Assembly (NCBI GenBank): GCA_016617855.1
Contig: JAECUM010000839.1
Location: forward strand, 159,581 to 223,580
Length of the DNA: 64,000 bases
Direction of reading: 5' to 3'
From: Megalonaias nervosa
Lineage: Eukaryota; Mollusca; Bivalvia; Unionida; Unionidae
Part shown: positions 35,440 through 46,850 of the stretch, piece after piece
How the letters are laid out: each line of letters starts with the position of its first letter
Numbering within the stretch: position 1 is the first letter of the stretch
The notes under the pieces: generated by a model
What the model saw: only the letters and a program-made list of their open reading frames with translations
What the model was told of the DNA's origin: nothing
Databases searched by the model: none
Translations under genes and position numbers: made by a program

Positions 35440-36209
35440 CTGAAATTTTGTTTGCTTTATATTCAGAATATCACAAGAATCAATGCAAATGGAAGCTCAT
35501 GATGTTAACAAGCAAACAGAATGCTTTGTGTCCATTTCTATCTACACAGGTGTGACATACCCATATAGTATTCTCACACCCTCCCATTTGTTTGTAAACC
35601 CTCCACAATTTAAAAATGAACATCATCAAGGATATAACAAATGCACAAAACTTAGTAATTTCATTCACTGATTTATAATTTCTAACCCGAGTATTGCCAA
35701 GGGATCACTAGCCTTGTCAACTTATTGGTGTTTCAAAGCAAATGGAAGCTCTTGATGTAAACATGTAGACAGACCACTTAATGCCTTTTCTGGTTTCTAG
35801 ACCAGTCCATTTCAGCAGAAACTGCCATCTGCATCCAATATTTGCAATGTCTAGTTTTAATATTTTCAAAACAAACTGAACAAACAAAAAGGAGGAACTC
35901 TTTTATATACATGTGTTCATAGAGATCTAACTCCAAAATTTACAGAATTATTATTATTAAGGACAGTGAACTACAACACATCTGTTGCTTGAAAACAGAC
36001 TTGCCCATACAAATATGGCTACCATGTTACTAAAGAAACTCCCATTTAATTCAAAACACCAACAACTTGACAATATTTTGGACTTTCAAGTGGCAATTAA
36101 GTTAGAATTTCTAAATCAATGAACGAAATCACTAAGTTCATTTATTTTTCGTATTCGTCATGCCTTTTGTTTTTAAAATTGGTAGGGATGTACAAACAAA
36201 TGCAAGGGT

Positions 36210-36850
36210 GTGCAAATACTCGAGTAGTCTGCCTGCAAACAGTGACTTGTTTCCATTAACACAAGTAAGACAGGATCTCCTAGTAGTCTTGCCTGTAAAC
36301 AGTGTCATGTTTCTGTGTACACAGGTAAGACAAGGTACTCCTAGTAGTGTTGCCTGTGAACAGTGTCATGTTTCTATTTACACAGATGAGACAGGTATTT
36401 CTAGTAGTCTTTCCTGTGAACAGTGACCTGTTTCCATTTACACAAGTGAGACAGAAAATCTTAACAGTCTTGCCTGTAAACAGTATCATGTTTCTGTACA
36501 AACAGGTGAGACAGGTAATCCTAGCAGTCTTGCTTGTGAAAGTTGTTGTTGTTGTTATAGGGTTTAACGCCATTTTTCAGCACAAGATAGGCTATACATG
36601 GCGGCCAGTATTAATGGTGGAGGAGGAACCCGGGAGAACCCGGAAAGAACCACCGACCCACCAGAAGCTACTGGCAAGCTTTCTCACATAACCACATTGG
36701 CCGAGCCCGAGACTCAAACACACGCAGACAGAGATGAGATGGCAGTGATCCGTAACGGTGAGCGCTTTAGACCATTCGGCCACTCGGGGCCCCGCTTGTG
36801 AAAGTGTCATGTTTCTATTTACACAGGTGAGACAGGAACTTCTAGCTTAT
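36210..36850 (+). repeat. 60-bp minisatellite, interrupted by a SINE
   Basis: About six units of 60 bp (agacaggtactcctagtagt, cttgcctgtgaacagtgtca, tgtttctatttacacaggtg), with one more unit after the SINE at 36805. As 60 is a multiple of three, long frames with 20-residue repeats arise on both strands; they are not genes. Confidence 0.93.
36543..36793 (-). mobile_element. SINE-2, complete, with 11-bp target duplication
   Basis: Minus-strand SINE with (GTT)n tail at the left, agggtttaacgccatttttc, acatggcggccagta, a B-box-like segment and the head ggggccccgagtggccgaatgg in reverse. The head resembles tRNA-Ser. The target duplication gcttgtgaaag is perfect at 36532-36542 and 36794-36804 and restores the interrupted 60-bp unit. 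Confidence 0.93.
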
Positions 36851-37099
36851 TACAGTGCAAACTTCAGAAACTCTACCAAAGTTGCAAATGAATGCACATC
36901 TGACATAGAATAGAAGTAAACTGTCAAAACTCTAATATATTCCTTAAAATTACTGACAATGCCAAGGATGACTGCAGAAAGATATGTACCAAAATCTACT
37001 CAGTATTATTTTTATATTGAACCAAACAAGCTGATATTGATGGAAATTCAGGATAAATTATCTCTATAACATGGTGGGCAACAGAAAAAGAAGAGAAAA

Positions 37100-37170
37100 A
37101 AGGTATATGTATGTATATGTCTGTTTGTATATTTGTATGTATGTATGTATATATGTATCTATGTATGTAC
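37100..37170. repeat. (ATGT/TATG)n imperfect microsatellite
   Basis: Run of tatgtatgtatatg-type text followed by a short unique spacer, in the intron between FCSK exons F and G. Confidence 0.85.
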
Positions 37171-37616
37171 AGGGTTTAATGCCAGACCCAAACAACCCTG
37201 GCTATATAGTGCTGAATAAATACATGGTTCTGAAAATATAAAGGTAAAACACTGCTAAAACCATGAAGGTGATAAAACCTACCCAAAAAAATCCTTGTAT
37301 TCTTAAAGATAAATGGGAAAGATGTTAACAGTCTTTAAAAGGTATATATAAAAATGACACTGTTAGAAAAGATCCTTTAAAAAGGTAAAACATTGTTATA
37401 TAAACTGCATTATTTTAGGAAGTCCATGATTTTATCTGGAGATACATCATCAAAATGTTGCTAAATAGAGTTCACAATAAAAACTTCTGCCTCACAGGGA
37501 CCAGAACAGTAAGCAAACAAAGATGAAAACACACAAATGTAAGCAAAAGAGAGAGATAGAGAGAGAGAGAAAGAACACAGTATATTGAAGGGTGAATAGA
37601 TCAATGATTGACAAAC

Positions 37617-37747
37617 CTGTGAAGGATAGATCTATCTTTATCATCTAAAGCTCCACTGAGCCAGAGGATCTCTTTCAACCCCACCTTATCTGTCGCATGG
37701 AACACTGGAAACATCCTAGCTGTCATTATTGTCTGGTCATCCACAGG
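37617..37747 (-). CDS. FCSK: FCSK exon F
   Basis: Minus-strand exon of 131 nt, entering in phase 0 and leaving in phase 2. The acceptor is tttcgcag and the donor CACAG|GTTTGT. It encodes PVDDQTIMTARMFPVFH, then GLKEILWLSGALDDKDRSILH. ARMFPVFH...LKEILWL stands against vertebrate ARLFPVLH...PQDLLWML. The two bases left over (AG) join the first base of exon G to give Arg. The exon sits between a 60-bp minisatellite locus (38.7-39.1 kb) and a second one (36.2-36.8 kb). Confidence 0.88.
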
Positions 37748-38664
37748 CTGCGAAATATACATTGAATCAGTCAATTCAATGTGTTTTTATGTCTTTCTAA
37801 AAAGCAAATATACTTCATAGTTAAACATTTTAAATTGGACATATGGATTGTAAAGTTCTGGCTGGTGTTTCATTGTGCTAGACCCACTGTATGCAACAAT
37901 GTGTTTTACAGCAAAAGTTAAAAAAAACAATAAACATAAATCTGTACCAACCTTTAAAACATAAAACTTGACTAAGGCCTCTCCTAACAGTTAAAAAGGT
38001 TCAAAGGGAGATGCATGTAGTTACAAAAAAAGAACAGAACAATCACTGAAAAGCAAATTCTGAGTCTTATACTTTGTGTTTCTATCATAGATATATATAT
38101 ATGCTTAATAATAACATGAAAGTAACAGTAGACCAGATTATGTTTATTTTCATTAAAAGCTCATTTTCACATATGTGCCTCTTTATTCCAATTACACAGT
38201 GAATAATAGTAATAGTAAATAGTACTGTTAGATACAAAAACTTTAACCACTGACCAGCCACCTAAAATTTAAATAACTGCTACCTGTGACCTAGAAATTT
38301 CACCCAAATGGTCTTGAATTTTTTATGATTTCTGTCCTGAACGCTTTTTGTGGGAAAAGTCTGATATGTTTCACTATCCTTCATAAATACTTTAATCAAC
38401 ATGCACATGCCAGAAATATAGATGGAGAGACACACTTTCTGATTGCTATGTCTCACCTTTTGCAACATTCATCGCACGTGGGAGCATAGTTTTTGTGATG
38501 CTTGTTTTTCCAATTTGATTTGTTAAGTAATATATCTCCAAAACATTAGTAAGTTACAAACTCTCCAACACTCATCAAAATCATTATCATCCCCACAAAC
38601 ACATTAATACATCTAAGACAATATCTTGGCAATTTAAATTTGCATAAGCTGACTTATGGTTAGA

Positions 38665-39130
38665 CAGGTACTCCTAGCAGTCTTGCCTTTGAACAGTGTC
38701 ATGTTTCTATTTACACAGGTGAGTAGTCTTGCCCATGAACAGTGTCATTTTTCTCTTTACACAGGTGAGTAGTCTTGCCCATGAACAGTGGCATGTTTCT
38801 ATTTACACAAATGAGTAGTCTTGCCCATGAACAATGTCATGTTTCTATTTACATAGGTGAGTAGTCTTGCCCATGAACAGTGGCATGTTTCTATTTGCAC
38901 AGGTGAGACAGGTACTCCTAGTAGTGTTGCCTGTGAACAGTGTCATGTTTCTATTTACACAGGTGAGACAAGTACTCATAGTAGTGTTGCCTGTGAACAG
39001 AGTTATGTTTCTATTATCATAGGGGAGACAGGTATTTCTAGTAGTCTTTCCTGCAAACAGTGACTTGTTTCCATTAACACAGGTAAGATAGGAAATCCAA
39101 GCAGTCTTGCCTGTAAACAGTGTCATGTTT
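38665..39130 (+). repeat. 60-bp minisatellite, second locus
   Basis: Units of 60 bp, plus shortened units of about 44 bp (gtgagtagtcttgcccatga, acagtg-catg, tttctatttacaca) at 38720-38880. It lies in the 1.4-kb intron between FCSK exons E and F. Confidence 0.92.
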
Positions 39131-39181
39131 CCATTTTAAAAATTAAAAATGCAAACAATAATCATCAAACAACATACTGAC

Positions 39182-39283
39182 CACATCGGATGCCCAAAGT
39201 TCTTCCTGCTTAATCCCAGTTCTAGCCAACAACACAAGGAGTTGCTCATTACAGAATGTACATACACTCTTCCACTGGGGCAT
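39182..39283 (-). CDS. FCSK: FCSK exon E
   Basis: Minus-strand exon of 102 nt, 34 codons, phase 0 at both ends. The acceptor is tatttcag and the donor GTG|GTCAGT, which departs slightly from consensus. The peptide MPQWKSVCTFCNEQL is followed by LLARTGIKQEELWASDV. The second half matches vertebrate FFKRTGVRAWDLWDPET; the first half matches the less conserved TYLNVPWSE region. A 60-bp minisatellite starts about 50 bp downstream in the next intron (38.66-39.13 kb). The leading ATG is an internal Met, not a start, because the acceptor lies directly before it. Confidence 0.82.
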
Positions 39284-39962
39284 CTGAAATACAAAAACAA
39301 AATTCCAAAAGCACTCTCCTATGATTTAAATCTTACACTACAAAGGATTTAATTTTCAAATTCAACTTCTGTTGCCTGAAGTTATAAAAAATGATGAATG
39401 CATACAAAAGTTGATGTCTATTAAAATAACTTGAAAAATTTTGGGGGCATAATTTCTAAGTTTTGCAAAAGTTTACAATATCATGTTTGTTAAAATTTGT
39501 GGATATTTCTCTAAATTTTTGGATTGCAAAAACAGCTAAATCCACAAGGTTAGTACCCCACAAAATCTAAATCAATTCAAAGTATGAGAATTCAATTTTT
39601 CTGATTTCCATTTTGTTAGCTTCTTACAAATACACACAATCATTTTATGTTAAGTTTCATGAGCCCAATTTTTATAAATAACATGACAGAGTAGTGGCTG
39701 CTAGTAACTGGTAAATCCCATTCACTTCAAATTTTAAAAAATTCATAAATCATCCAACAACACAAAAATACAAGATTGGAAGAGTATGTACAACAAAATT
39801 ATGGTTGGCTCAAATGACCATAGATATTTTTACTGGTGTTTAAGTTCTGGCAGAATGTTTATAATTTTATTGTGCCTTAGTGATACAGATCTACTAATGT
39901 GATTCTCCAAGATGCTTGAATGTCTGAGTATGTAAAACAGTTATAGAATTCAATTAATAGTT

Positions 39963-40271
39963 GACCGCTCTGGTGGCCTAGTGGTTGAAGCATCCACCTC
40001 GGATGCGGGAGGTCACGGATTCAAACCCTGGCCAAGTCATACCAAAGACTTTCAAAAAATGGTACTAACAGCTGCCTCGCTTGGCACTCAGCATTAAGAG
40101 GTTAGTGTTAGGACTGGTTGACCTAGTATCAGGATAATGTGACTGGGTGGAACATCATGCCACATGTCTGTGGCATGATGCCCCAGTGCTAGACATCACT
40201 ATAAACTGTCACACTGCAGACATCGTAGCCATGTGATTAAAAAATTGTTAAAGTTACATCAAAAATCTAAA

Positions 40272-40313
<42 letters not shown>
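39963..40313 (+). mobile_element. SINE-1, complete, plus strand
   Basis: The best view of this family. The tRNA-like head has A box tggcctagtggttgaag and B box ggtcacggattcaaaccc. The central body runs gcctcgcttggcactcagca to gacatcactataaactg. The 3' end aaattgttaaagttacatc is followed by a (CA)n tail. Target duplication ttaatagtt at 39954-39962 and 40314-40322. The conserved centre shared by all six copies may place it in a known invertebrate SINE superfamily; I cannot test that here. Confidence 0.92.
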
Positions 40314-40315
<2 letters not shown>

Positions 40316-40448
40316 AATAGTTCCATTATTTGCCACCCCCACACAATTAATAGTTCCATTATTTGCCCCCCCCCACACAATTAATAGTTCCATTATTTGC
40401 CCCTCCCCCACACACACACAATTAATAGTTCCATTATTTGCCCAAAGC
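40314..40448 (+). repeat. tandem repeat made of SINE tail plus target flank
   Basis: Four copies of ttaatagttccattatttgc, each followed by a C-run and a short (CA)n. The unit is the SINE's 3' flank joined to its CA tail. Confidence 0.85.
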
Positions 40449-40504
40449 CCCACCCACCCTTCATCTGAGCCATATGCACTCACCTGAAACAGATCCACTG
40501 CAAA

Positions 40505-40705
40505 CTGCAAAGACCCAGATCTGCAATTTCTTAATGTGCCAATGGATCATGGTGCATGCAGTTTGTTAGGAATAATAAATAGAACAAACAATATAGACCC
40601 TGATCTGCAGGCACTTTATACAATAGCTGATCAGGGTCTATTTTATTTGCAACTGGACAGGACTTATAAGCAGGTATATATAGTATATGAAAATAGAAAA
40701 CCAAT
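40505..40705. mobile_element. possible MITE end with 'acttataagc' terminus
   Basis: Ends with gacttataagcaggtatata, like the right end of the 58.9-61.5 kb element. It contains an inverted tagaccctgatctgc / gctgatcagggtcta pair. The left end was not located. Confidence 0.4.
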
Positions 40706-40914
40706 GTGATTATCATTCAAACAAAAAAATTTAAATTATTCAGATTTATTTCGGTTCCTGATGATATAATAACAACAAATGTTTGAGCTAAAACCAATCA
40801 ATAATTTTGGAGTTATCAAAGTGCAAAGTTATACATATTTTCCACATTGTGGTATATTTTGAAGGATCAGATCATGGCTGATGCGGGCAGCTGGTGACCC
40901 TAGGCTCAGTCACT

Positions 40915-41250
40915 GGTAATGAGATAATTAGCTGCTATGTAGGTGTATCTAATAATGAGATAATAAAGTGTGTAAGTGGCTCTAATAATGAGACAAGGAG
41001 GTGCTAAATAGGTGTATCTAATAACGAGATAATGAGATACATAAGTGGTTCTAATATTGAGAAAAGGAGGTGCTATGTTGGTGTATCTAATAATGAGATA
41101 ATGAGGTGCTAATTAGGTGTATCTAATAATGAGATGAGGTGCATAAGTGGTTCCAATATTGAGATAAGGAGGTGCTACATAGGTGTATCTAACAATGAGA
41201 TATCGAGTTGCTATGTAGGTGACTCTAATAAGAAGATAAGGAGGTAATGA
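40915..41250 (+). repeat. ~31-bp tandem repeat
   Basis: About ten imperfect units of gtgtatctaataatgagata, atgaggtgcta-a, some alternating with taagtggttctaatattgag. Confidence 0.85.
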
Positions 41251-41308
41251 CATAGTGAATCTAATAATTGTATACAAATATTGTTTTTAAATATATTACT
41301 TTCAAATA

Positions 41309-42921
41309 CAGTAGTCCCCCTCTTATACGGCCACCCCTTCTGCACCAGGAAAGTGGCCTTATAAGACGGGTGGCCTTTCCAGAGGGGGAATAAATTTTTT
41401 GAGAGAAGTATATGTAATGTACGCAGTAAGAAAGCTACATTCTTCAAAGCATTTAATATCTTCGTTTAAAAGTAACATTTATTATTAAAAGGTTCTTCTT
41501 GTTAAAATAATAGACTTATTTCAACTGAATATGCATTAATAGTTCTTATTCCTGCGTAAGCGTGATATGCGAGCGGGTGTTGTTGTCATGCACATTGCAA
41601 AACCATTCAAAAACGTCATTTAAATCTTGGTACATAAATAATTCTCTTTCCATTTGCTCCATTTTCCTACTGCTGCTGAATAACCTCCTTATCGGTTACG
41701 ATGTTGTTTATTCGAGTCTTTTCAACATAAAATTGTTTTATTCGAGTCTTTTCTACCTAAAATTGTTCGGCAAGTTCCCCCTCCCAACCTCACCCGATGT
41801 CGAGTAGAATAACTGACTTTTTTCTAAAATAATTGTCTCCATTTACGTGATGACATGTTAATGTTTTGTAATGATTTATTCAGATGTTGCTAACTGTATG
41901 CGATTTAATTATGCAGACGAAACTTTTGCAGAGTGGACGAAATGCCTTCTTCGTAAAGGAATGTGTTGTCACGTGATTTTTTGGTCTTTGTCTGGTACCC
42001 TGTTTTGTTCAAGGCTAATTTCTCTGTGTGGGTGTCTGCAAAAATCTAATTTTAGACTATGCTGACCCTGTTATGATCTTGACAATTACATCCGGTTGTA
42101 ATCATCAGTGTTACCAACTACAAGACTAATAAAAGAACTTTTCTGCATTTAAACAAAATGCCATGTGTTTTTTAAAGGCAGTGATCTTGTCACCTGATTC
42201 ATTAGTCGCAGTCTGGTACCCTATTTGTATTTACATTTCTTTACACTAAGGGAGAGAAGCCAAAATGGCTTCGATATGTACGCGGATTTGATCTGTAGTA
42301 ATAGCCACTAATTATGAAAATGAACAAGCTCAACATCTTACTAAGGGAAGCCATAAAGGCTATCAAACCATTTTCCCGCTGATTTGTGTATTGTACATCA
42401 ATACCGCCACTTCTCAGCTGTTACTACTGTTCAATAATTGTAATCTTAACAATTATCAGAGTGGCTAAACTGGACATCTCATGATAACACAGCAGTAAGG
42501 CTAATCAGATTACATGTACTTACCTTTTTGAATGGATTAAAATTTGAGTCTTTCTCGGCTTTATGGAATAAATGTGGCTTCTCTTGAGGCGTAAATGATA
42601 TAGTATTAACCTTAGTGGTACATGTACTTTAGTCAACACTTCTTTCAGGATGAAAACCTGACATCAGGAAACAGAAATCAGATTACTTAACACACGTTAT
42701 GAATAAAATTGGTTCTGGATACATATTACAAAATAAAATGCGGCCACTTGTGAGGGGTAAATTTTATACTTTTGCACTAATATGCTGGCCGCCGGTCACG
42801 TTAGTGGGGTGGCCTTTCGTGAGGGGTACTTTTGAACACAAATTCGTCGGTACCGTCGGATTCTGGCCGTAAGGAGCAGGTGGCCGCTGGTTAGGGGGGC
42901 TGTTCAAGAGGAGGACTACTG
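41309..42921 (+). mobile_element. 1.6-kb TA-target DNA transposon, non-autonomous
   Basis: Left TIR CAGTAGTCCCCCTCTTATAC; right TIR in reverse CAGTAGTCCTCCTCTTGAAC. TA duplications lie at 41307-41308 and 42922-42923. Subterminal ggccacccctt/ggtggcctttc blocks recur near both ends. The TIR and target fit the Tc1/mariner/pogo superfamily. No transposase domain was recognised; internal frames of 60-80 codons are unassigned. It lies in FCSK intron D/E. Confidence 0.85.
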
Positions 42922-43044
42922 TACAGTGAACTGTGTTGTTTTAGGGGGTATATCTTGTCATCTGGCAGAATATGGCATTTGTCAGTGCTCAGAATTTGTG
43001 AAGTTAATAGATAATAATGTGGTGTGTCATTAAACTTGTGGTAC

Positions 43045-43208
43045 CATATATATTCACTTATAAGTCTAGTCAAACTGCAACAACATAGACACTGATCTGC
43101 CCTCACATAACACACTGGTAAATCATTATGCATTATTATGCATTATGTGATGGCAGGTCTAGGTCTGTACATTTTATAGTTGGATTCAACTTATAAGCAT
43201 GAATATAA
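43045..43208. mobile_element. MITE related to the 58.9-kb pogo-like element
   Basis: Left end catatatattcacttataag; right end in reverse gtttatattcatgcttataa. The interior holds cattatgtgatggcaggtct, aggtctgtac, which is close to the unit of the 52-kb array. Confidence 0.5.
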
Positions 43209-43339
43209 ACATGTAGCAACCATGAAATCCATAACCAGAGTGTAATCAACAATTACATAACTCCCCTCTACTTTTACAAGTCTCAACGGCCACAGTAAAT
43301 ATTATTATACAAAAAATAAATTTTAAAATTTTAAATTTT

Positions 43340-44950
43340 AATCTATACAGCCTGTAGTGTGCTGACATACTGTAAAACCACCTACCCACCAACTTCCCTA
43401 CTGTGACAGGGCACAAAAGACAAAAAATAAAAAAGAACATCCTTATCTATGATATCAAAGTAGTGTTTTATAGCAACTTGAAAAAAACCCTGAAAATTGT
43501 GTTCTTGTATAATTCATTTATTTTTCTAATCATTATTCTTACAATCTGCTGCATGAGTTTTTATGACTGCCAACCACAGAAGCAAAAGTTATGGGTAAAA
43601 GTCTCAGGCTTTTAGTAACCTTGGAGTGACAGCCAGCTGTACAAACATAGTTCATGCATCAATAATTACCTTGATTAGTCACTACAACTGAGACCTCACT
43701 TGAAAAGCATGGAACTTGCAGTCCACTCATCTAATTCCTATACTCATTCACATGTATAATACACAGTAAACCTGTTGAGGGTGACATATCACAATATACA
43801 ATGTACAGTCATTACAACAAATGTTTACCCTTTATTCCTAAATCCAACTGCTATGGTAATAAAGCACCTTCTGAGGAGGCTAAGATGTATATAGGTCTAG
43901 CATTGTTCAATTTATGAAATCATAAATGCAAATACTTAACCTATGTCAGTCAGGTATAAAATGCAGTTCATGTGACCTTTGATTTTAAGGAGGTAGTAAT
44001 GCAAATGTATCCAATTAAAGTTTCATAACTGAAGCATAAGAAATAAACAGCAACCAATAAATGAACTTCAAACACAAACTTCAAAGTCATGGCAGCATGA
44101 AATATGGGTCACAGAGACATCATATTTTTGCAAAAAGAATGCAGATCTTATAAAGATGAATCAACTTGCCAAATTTCTTGATTCTAGGTATATAACATGC
44201 CCTAAACTCATGTGGTCCCAACCTAAATGGAAAAACTTAACTAAAGCCAGTCAAAAAAATAAATATAAAGGCATGATGACCATCTTCTGTTGTATGGGTG
44301 AGGTTGCATATTATCATCAGTTTCAAGAATGAAAAGAGTCTGAGAAATGAACGCGAAACACGTAACTGAACCAAAGTCAGTGAAGCATAAAATATGAATC
44401 ATTATGACTTACTAATGAAGAGAGGGATTAATGCTTATCAAGATGCATCCCCAAGTTTCATGACTGTATAAAGGATAAGATGACACAGCATGCCTAAAAC
44501 CTATTTACTAAGAGTGATGCAAACTGAACCAAAGTGTCAGTGAAATGTAAAATATGGATCATAGTGACTTGTATTTTTAAAATAAGGATGTAGTAAACAT
44601 CAAAATACATTCTGTCACAATTTTGTTTTAAAAGCCATTAAATCTTGAAATATAGTCTACAATGACCTACTTTTGTGACAAGTGTGTAGTACCCAACAAG
44701 ATGCATCCCTTCACTAAGTTGTATGGCTCTAGGCAGTGCTATATATACATATATATATATATATATATTGCAAAAAATTAGTTGGTCATGGGCTTAATGC
44801 AAAAACTGAACCCAAGCCAGTAAATGTATGTCACAGTGACCCTTTTCTTGTGGTGTAGTACTCATCAAGATGCATCCCATCACTAAACCGCATTTATCCC
44901 ATGCATAACAGTACCTAAGTGTCCAAAAACCTGAGTTAAAATTACTTAAC
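43340..44950 (+). repeat. long dispersed repeat, copy 2
   Basis: Same family and orientation as 13390-14750 (ctacccaccaacttcccta, cctatactcattcacatgta, tatgggtcacagagacatca, aagtttcatgactgta). Internal units of about 150 bp; (AT)n at 44746-44769. Confidence 0.72.
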
Positions 44951-45453
44951 CAAGAATCTACAACTTAGGTACATATATGTACAAAAGTAGCCAGTGCAGC
45001 CCCCCCTCCCCTGGGGGTAGGTGCTATGAAATATATATCGTTTTATCCATACTGACACCAGGGTAGTACAATAGCCTATTTCTACTTCACAAGTGAGCTA
45101 AAACTTGGTGTCCTAAAATAATAAACAAATCAAACTGTAGTTACTCGCTCATTCCTACTTAAAATATGCTTCTGTTTTGAAGCTTATAAACACTGAAACT
45201 TGTGGACTTTATTTTTCTTGAACAGACTCGTGGAAGTTTTTAATAAAACTGTCAACAATCTTGTAAACAATGCCATATTTGACATTTTGTATTTCCAATT
45301 ATCTGATATGAATAATTTTTTATTCAGTGATTTTCAATGCCAATGAAATGTCTTCCTATCAAGAGTCAATAACTCGAGTTTTGAAACATCCAGACTCATT
45401 GCCTTGATACCTTCTTGATGCCTAAATGGTATTTGGATTTACTCCCAACTTAC

Positions 45454-45573
45454 CATGCAGTTATCAAATCGCCCATGCACTGTCAGAACATTCCTAGTCA
45501 TTCCCAGGGTAGGCAGGTTGATGTTAAATCCTTGTACCACAATGGAATCGGGAAAATTAAACAATCGTTGGCT
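45454..45573 (-). CDS. FCSK: FCSK exon D
   Basis: Minus-strand exon of 120 nt, 40 codons, phase 0 at both ends. The acceptor follows a run of T (tttttttcag) and the donor is a near-consensus ATG|GTAAGT. It encodes SQRLFNFPDSIVVQG, then LPTLGMTRNVLTVHGRFDN. It continues exon C with no gap in the alignment: EDSK|SQRLFNFPDSIVVQG stands against vertebrate HSKALHGRELRDLVLQG, and VHGRFDN against VGRLDS. That contiguity argues against any extra exon between 45.6 and 55.8 kb. The flanking introns hold several transposons and arrays. Confidence 0.9.
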
Positions 45574-45979
45574 CTGAAAAAAATAAATAAATAAATAAAA
45601 AGATTTGTGTCTGGAGGAGAAAAATCGGTGCATGTCTATTGCGTATTAACTACCCTAGATGAGTGACAGAAAAACCTTTGCTTTCCAACACTGTTTAACA
45701 TATAATTAGTTCAACCAATTATTCATTAAAATCAGATTTTTAAAATCCATTTTAGCTGCTCTCTCTCATTTTGAAAAATCATTCAAAAAATATAAAATAT
45801 ATCTTTGGGCACAGCAATTAAAAGAGGTTAAAAAATTTCATCAGATTATCTGAATACAACTGATTCTATGGAATACAATACTCATGTAACTTAATTTATA
45901 TAATTTTTACTTTTATAATAGCATAGTTTCTGTACAGTTTTCAAACAGTCACAAACACTGAAACAACTTTACTCTAGAC

Positions 45980-46134
45980 CAGTGGTTCCCAAAGTGGGTG
46001 GTACTGCCCCCTTGGGGGCAGTGGGATTACTGAGGGGGGCACTAATGTTTAATAATTCTTGTTACGGGATAAGGTAGGGGGAACTGAGGATAACCAAGGG
46101 GGAGGGGTGGCCTGAAAAAGTTTGGGAACCACTG
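45980..46134. mobile_element. 155-bp hAT MITE
   Basis: TIRs CAGTGGTTCCCAAA and TTTGGGAACCACTG are perfect and typical of hAT elements. The 8-bp flanks are ctctagac (45972-45979) and ctatagac (46135-46142), seven of eight matching. The interior is G/C-run rich (gcccccttggggg). It lies in FCSK intron C/D, about 400 bp upstream of exon D. Confidence 0.92.
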
Positions 46135-46649
46135 CTATAGACAAATATTCTTCACACTCCTTTTCTGAAGATTAATGAGGAATTACACTTAAAAAATACT
46201 TTTGATAAAAATAAAGAGTAATCAAAACTGCATGCAGTGATGTAACTGATCATTCAGGTACAAATTTAAAACCAGAAAAACAGGCAAGCAAGTTCAATAC
46301 TTTCATTTATTGAAAATAATATGAGATGTTTTACAGAAGGAACCTATGTATTAATGCCTCCATTCTGAAAATCCATTGATGAAGATGAAAAATTTTCATC
46401 ACTGGATTTTCAATACTTAGATATTTACATTTCAAAATTTCTTAGCATTATTTATCACTCCCATATAAGTCGATATTGTTTTCCCCACCAGCATAGTGGT
46501 AACTGCCATTTTTTGTTTGCAAATCTGATGACTCTGCTGAGGACACATGCTGAAAAAAATTGTCTGGATGATAAAACATTACAATGAAAGGAGTTCACGT
46601 TATTGAGGTTTCTCTGTATATAACTTGTGTTAATCTTTTAAACTTTTCA

Positions 46650-46850
46650 GATATGATTTTATTTCTGTGGTTTTATAACACAATAACACTTTGAAAGTTA
46701 CATCATGCAGAAACAAGAGATGTAAAGTGTTTTGCCTAAGGAAACAGCCAGTAACTAATCTGTGTTGATTTATGTAGGAACTGAACCCACATCCTTCTGG
46801 ACCTGAGCACAACCCCTTAACTGCTGAACCACTGCAATTTGCCTTTTTTT
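46650..46850 (-). mobile_element. possible tRNA-derived SINE
   Basis: In reverse: gcagtggttcagcagttaag (A-box-like) and gatgtgggttcagttccta (B-box-like) with usual spacing. Single copy here; no clear target duplication. Confidence 0.45.

Noticed and set aside
36160..36691. Frames of 88-114 codons with 20-residue Cys/Thr repeats
   Set aside because: Product of the 60-bp minisatellite; the longest frame also runs into the SINE.
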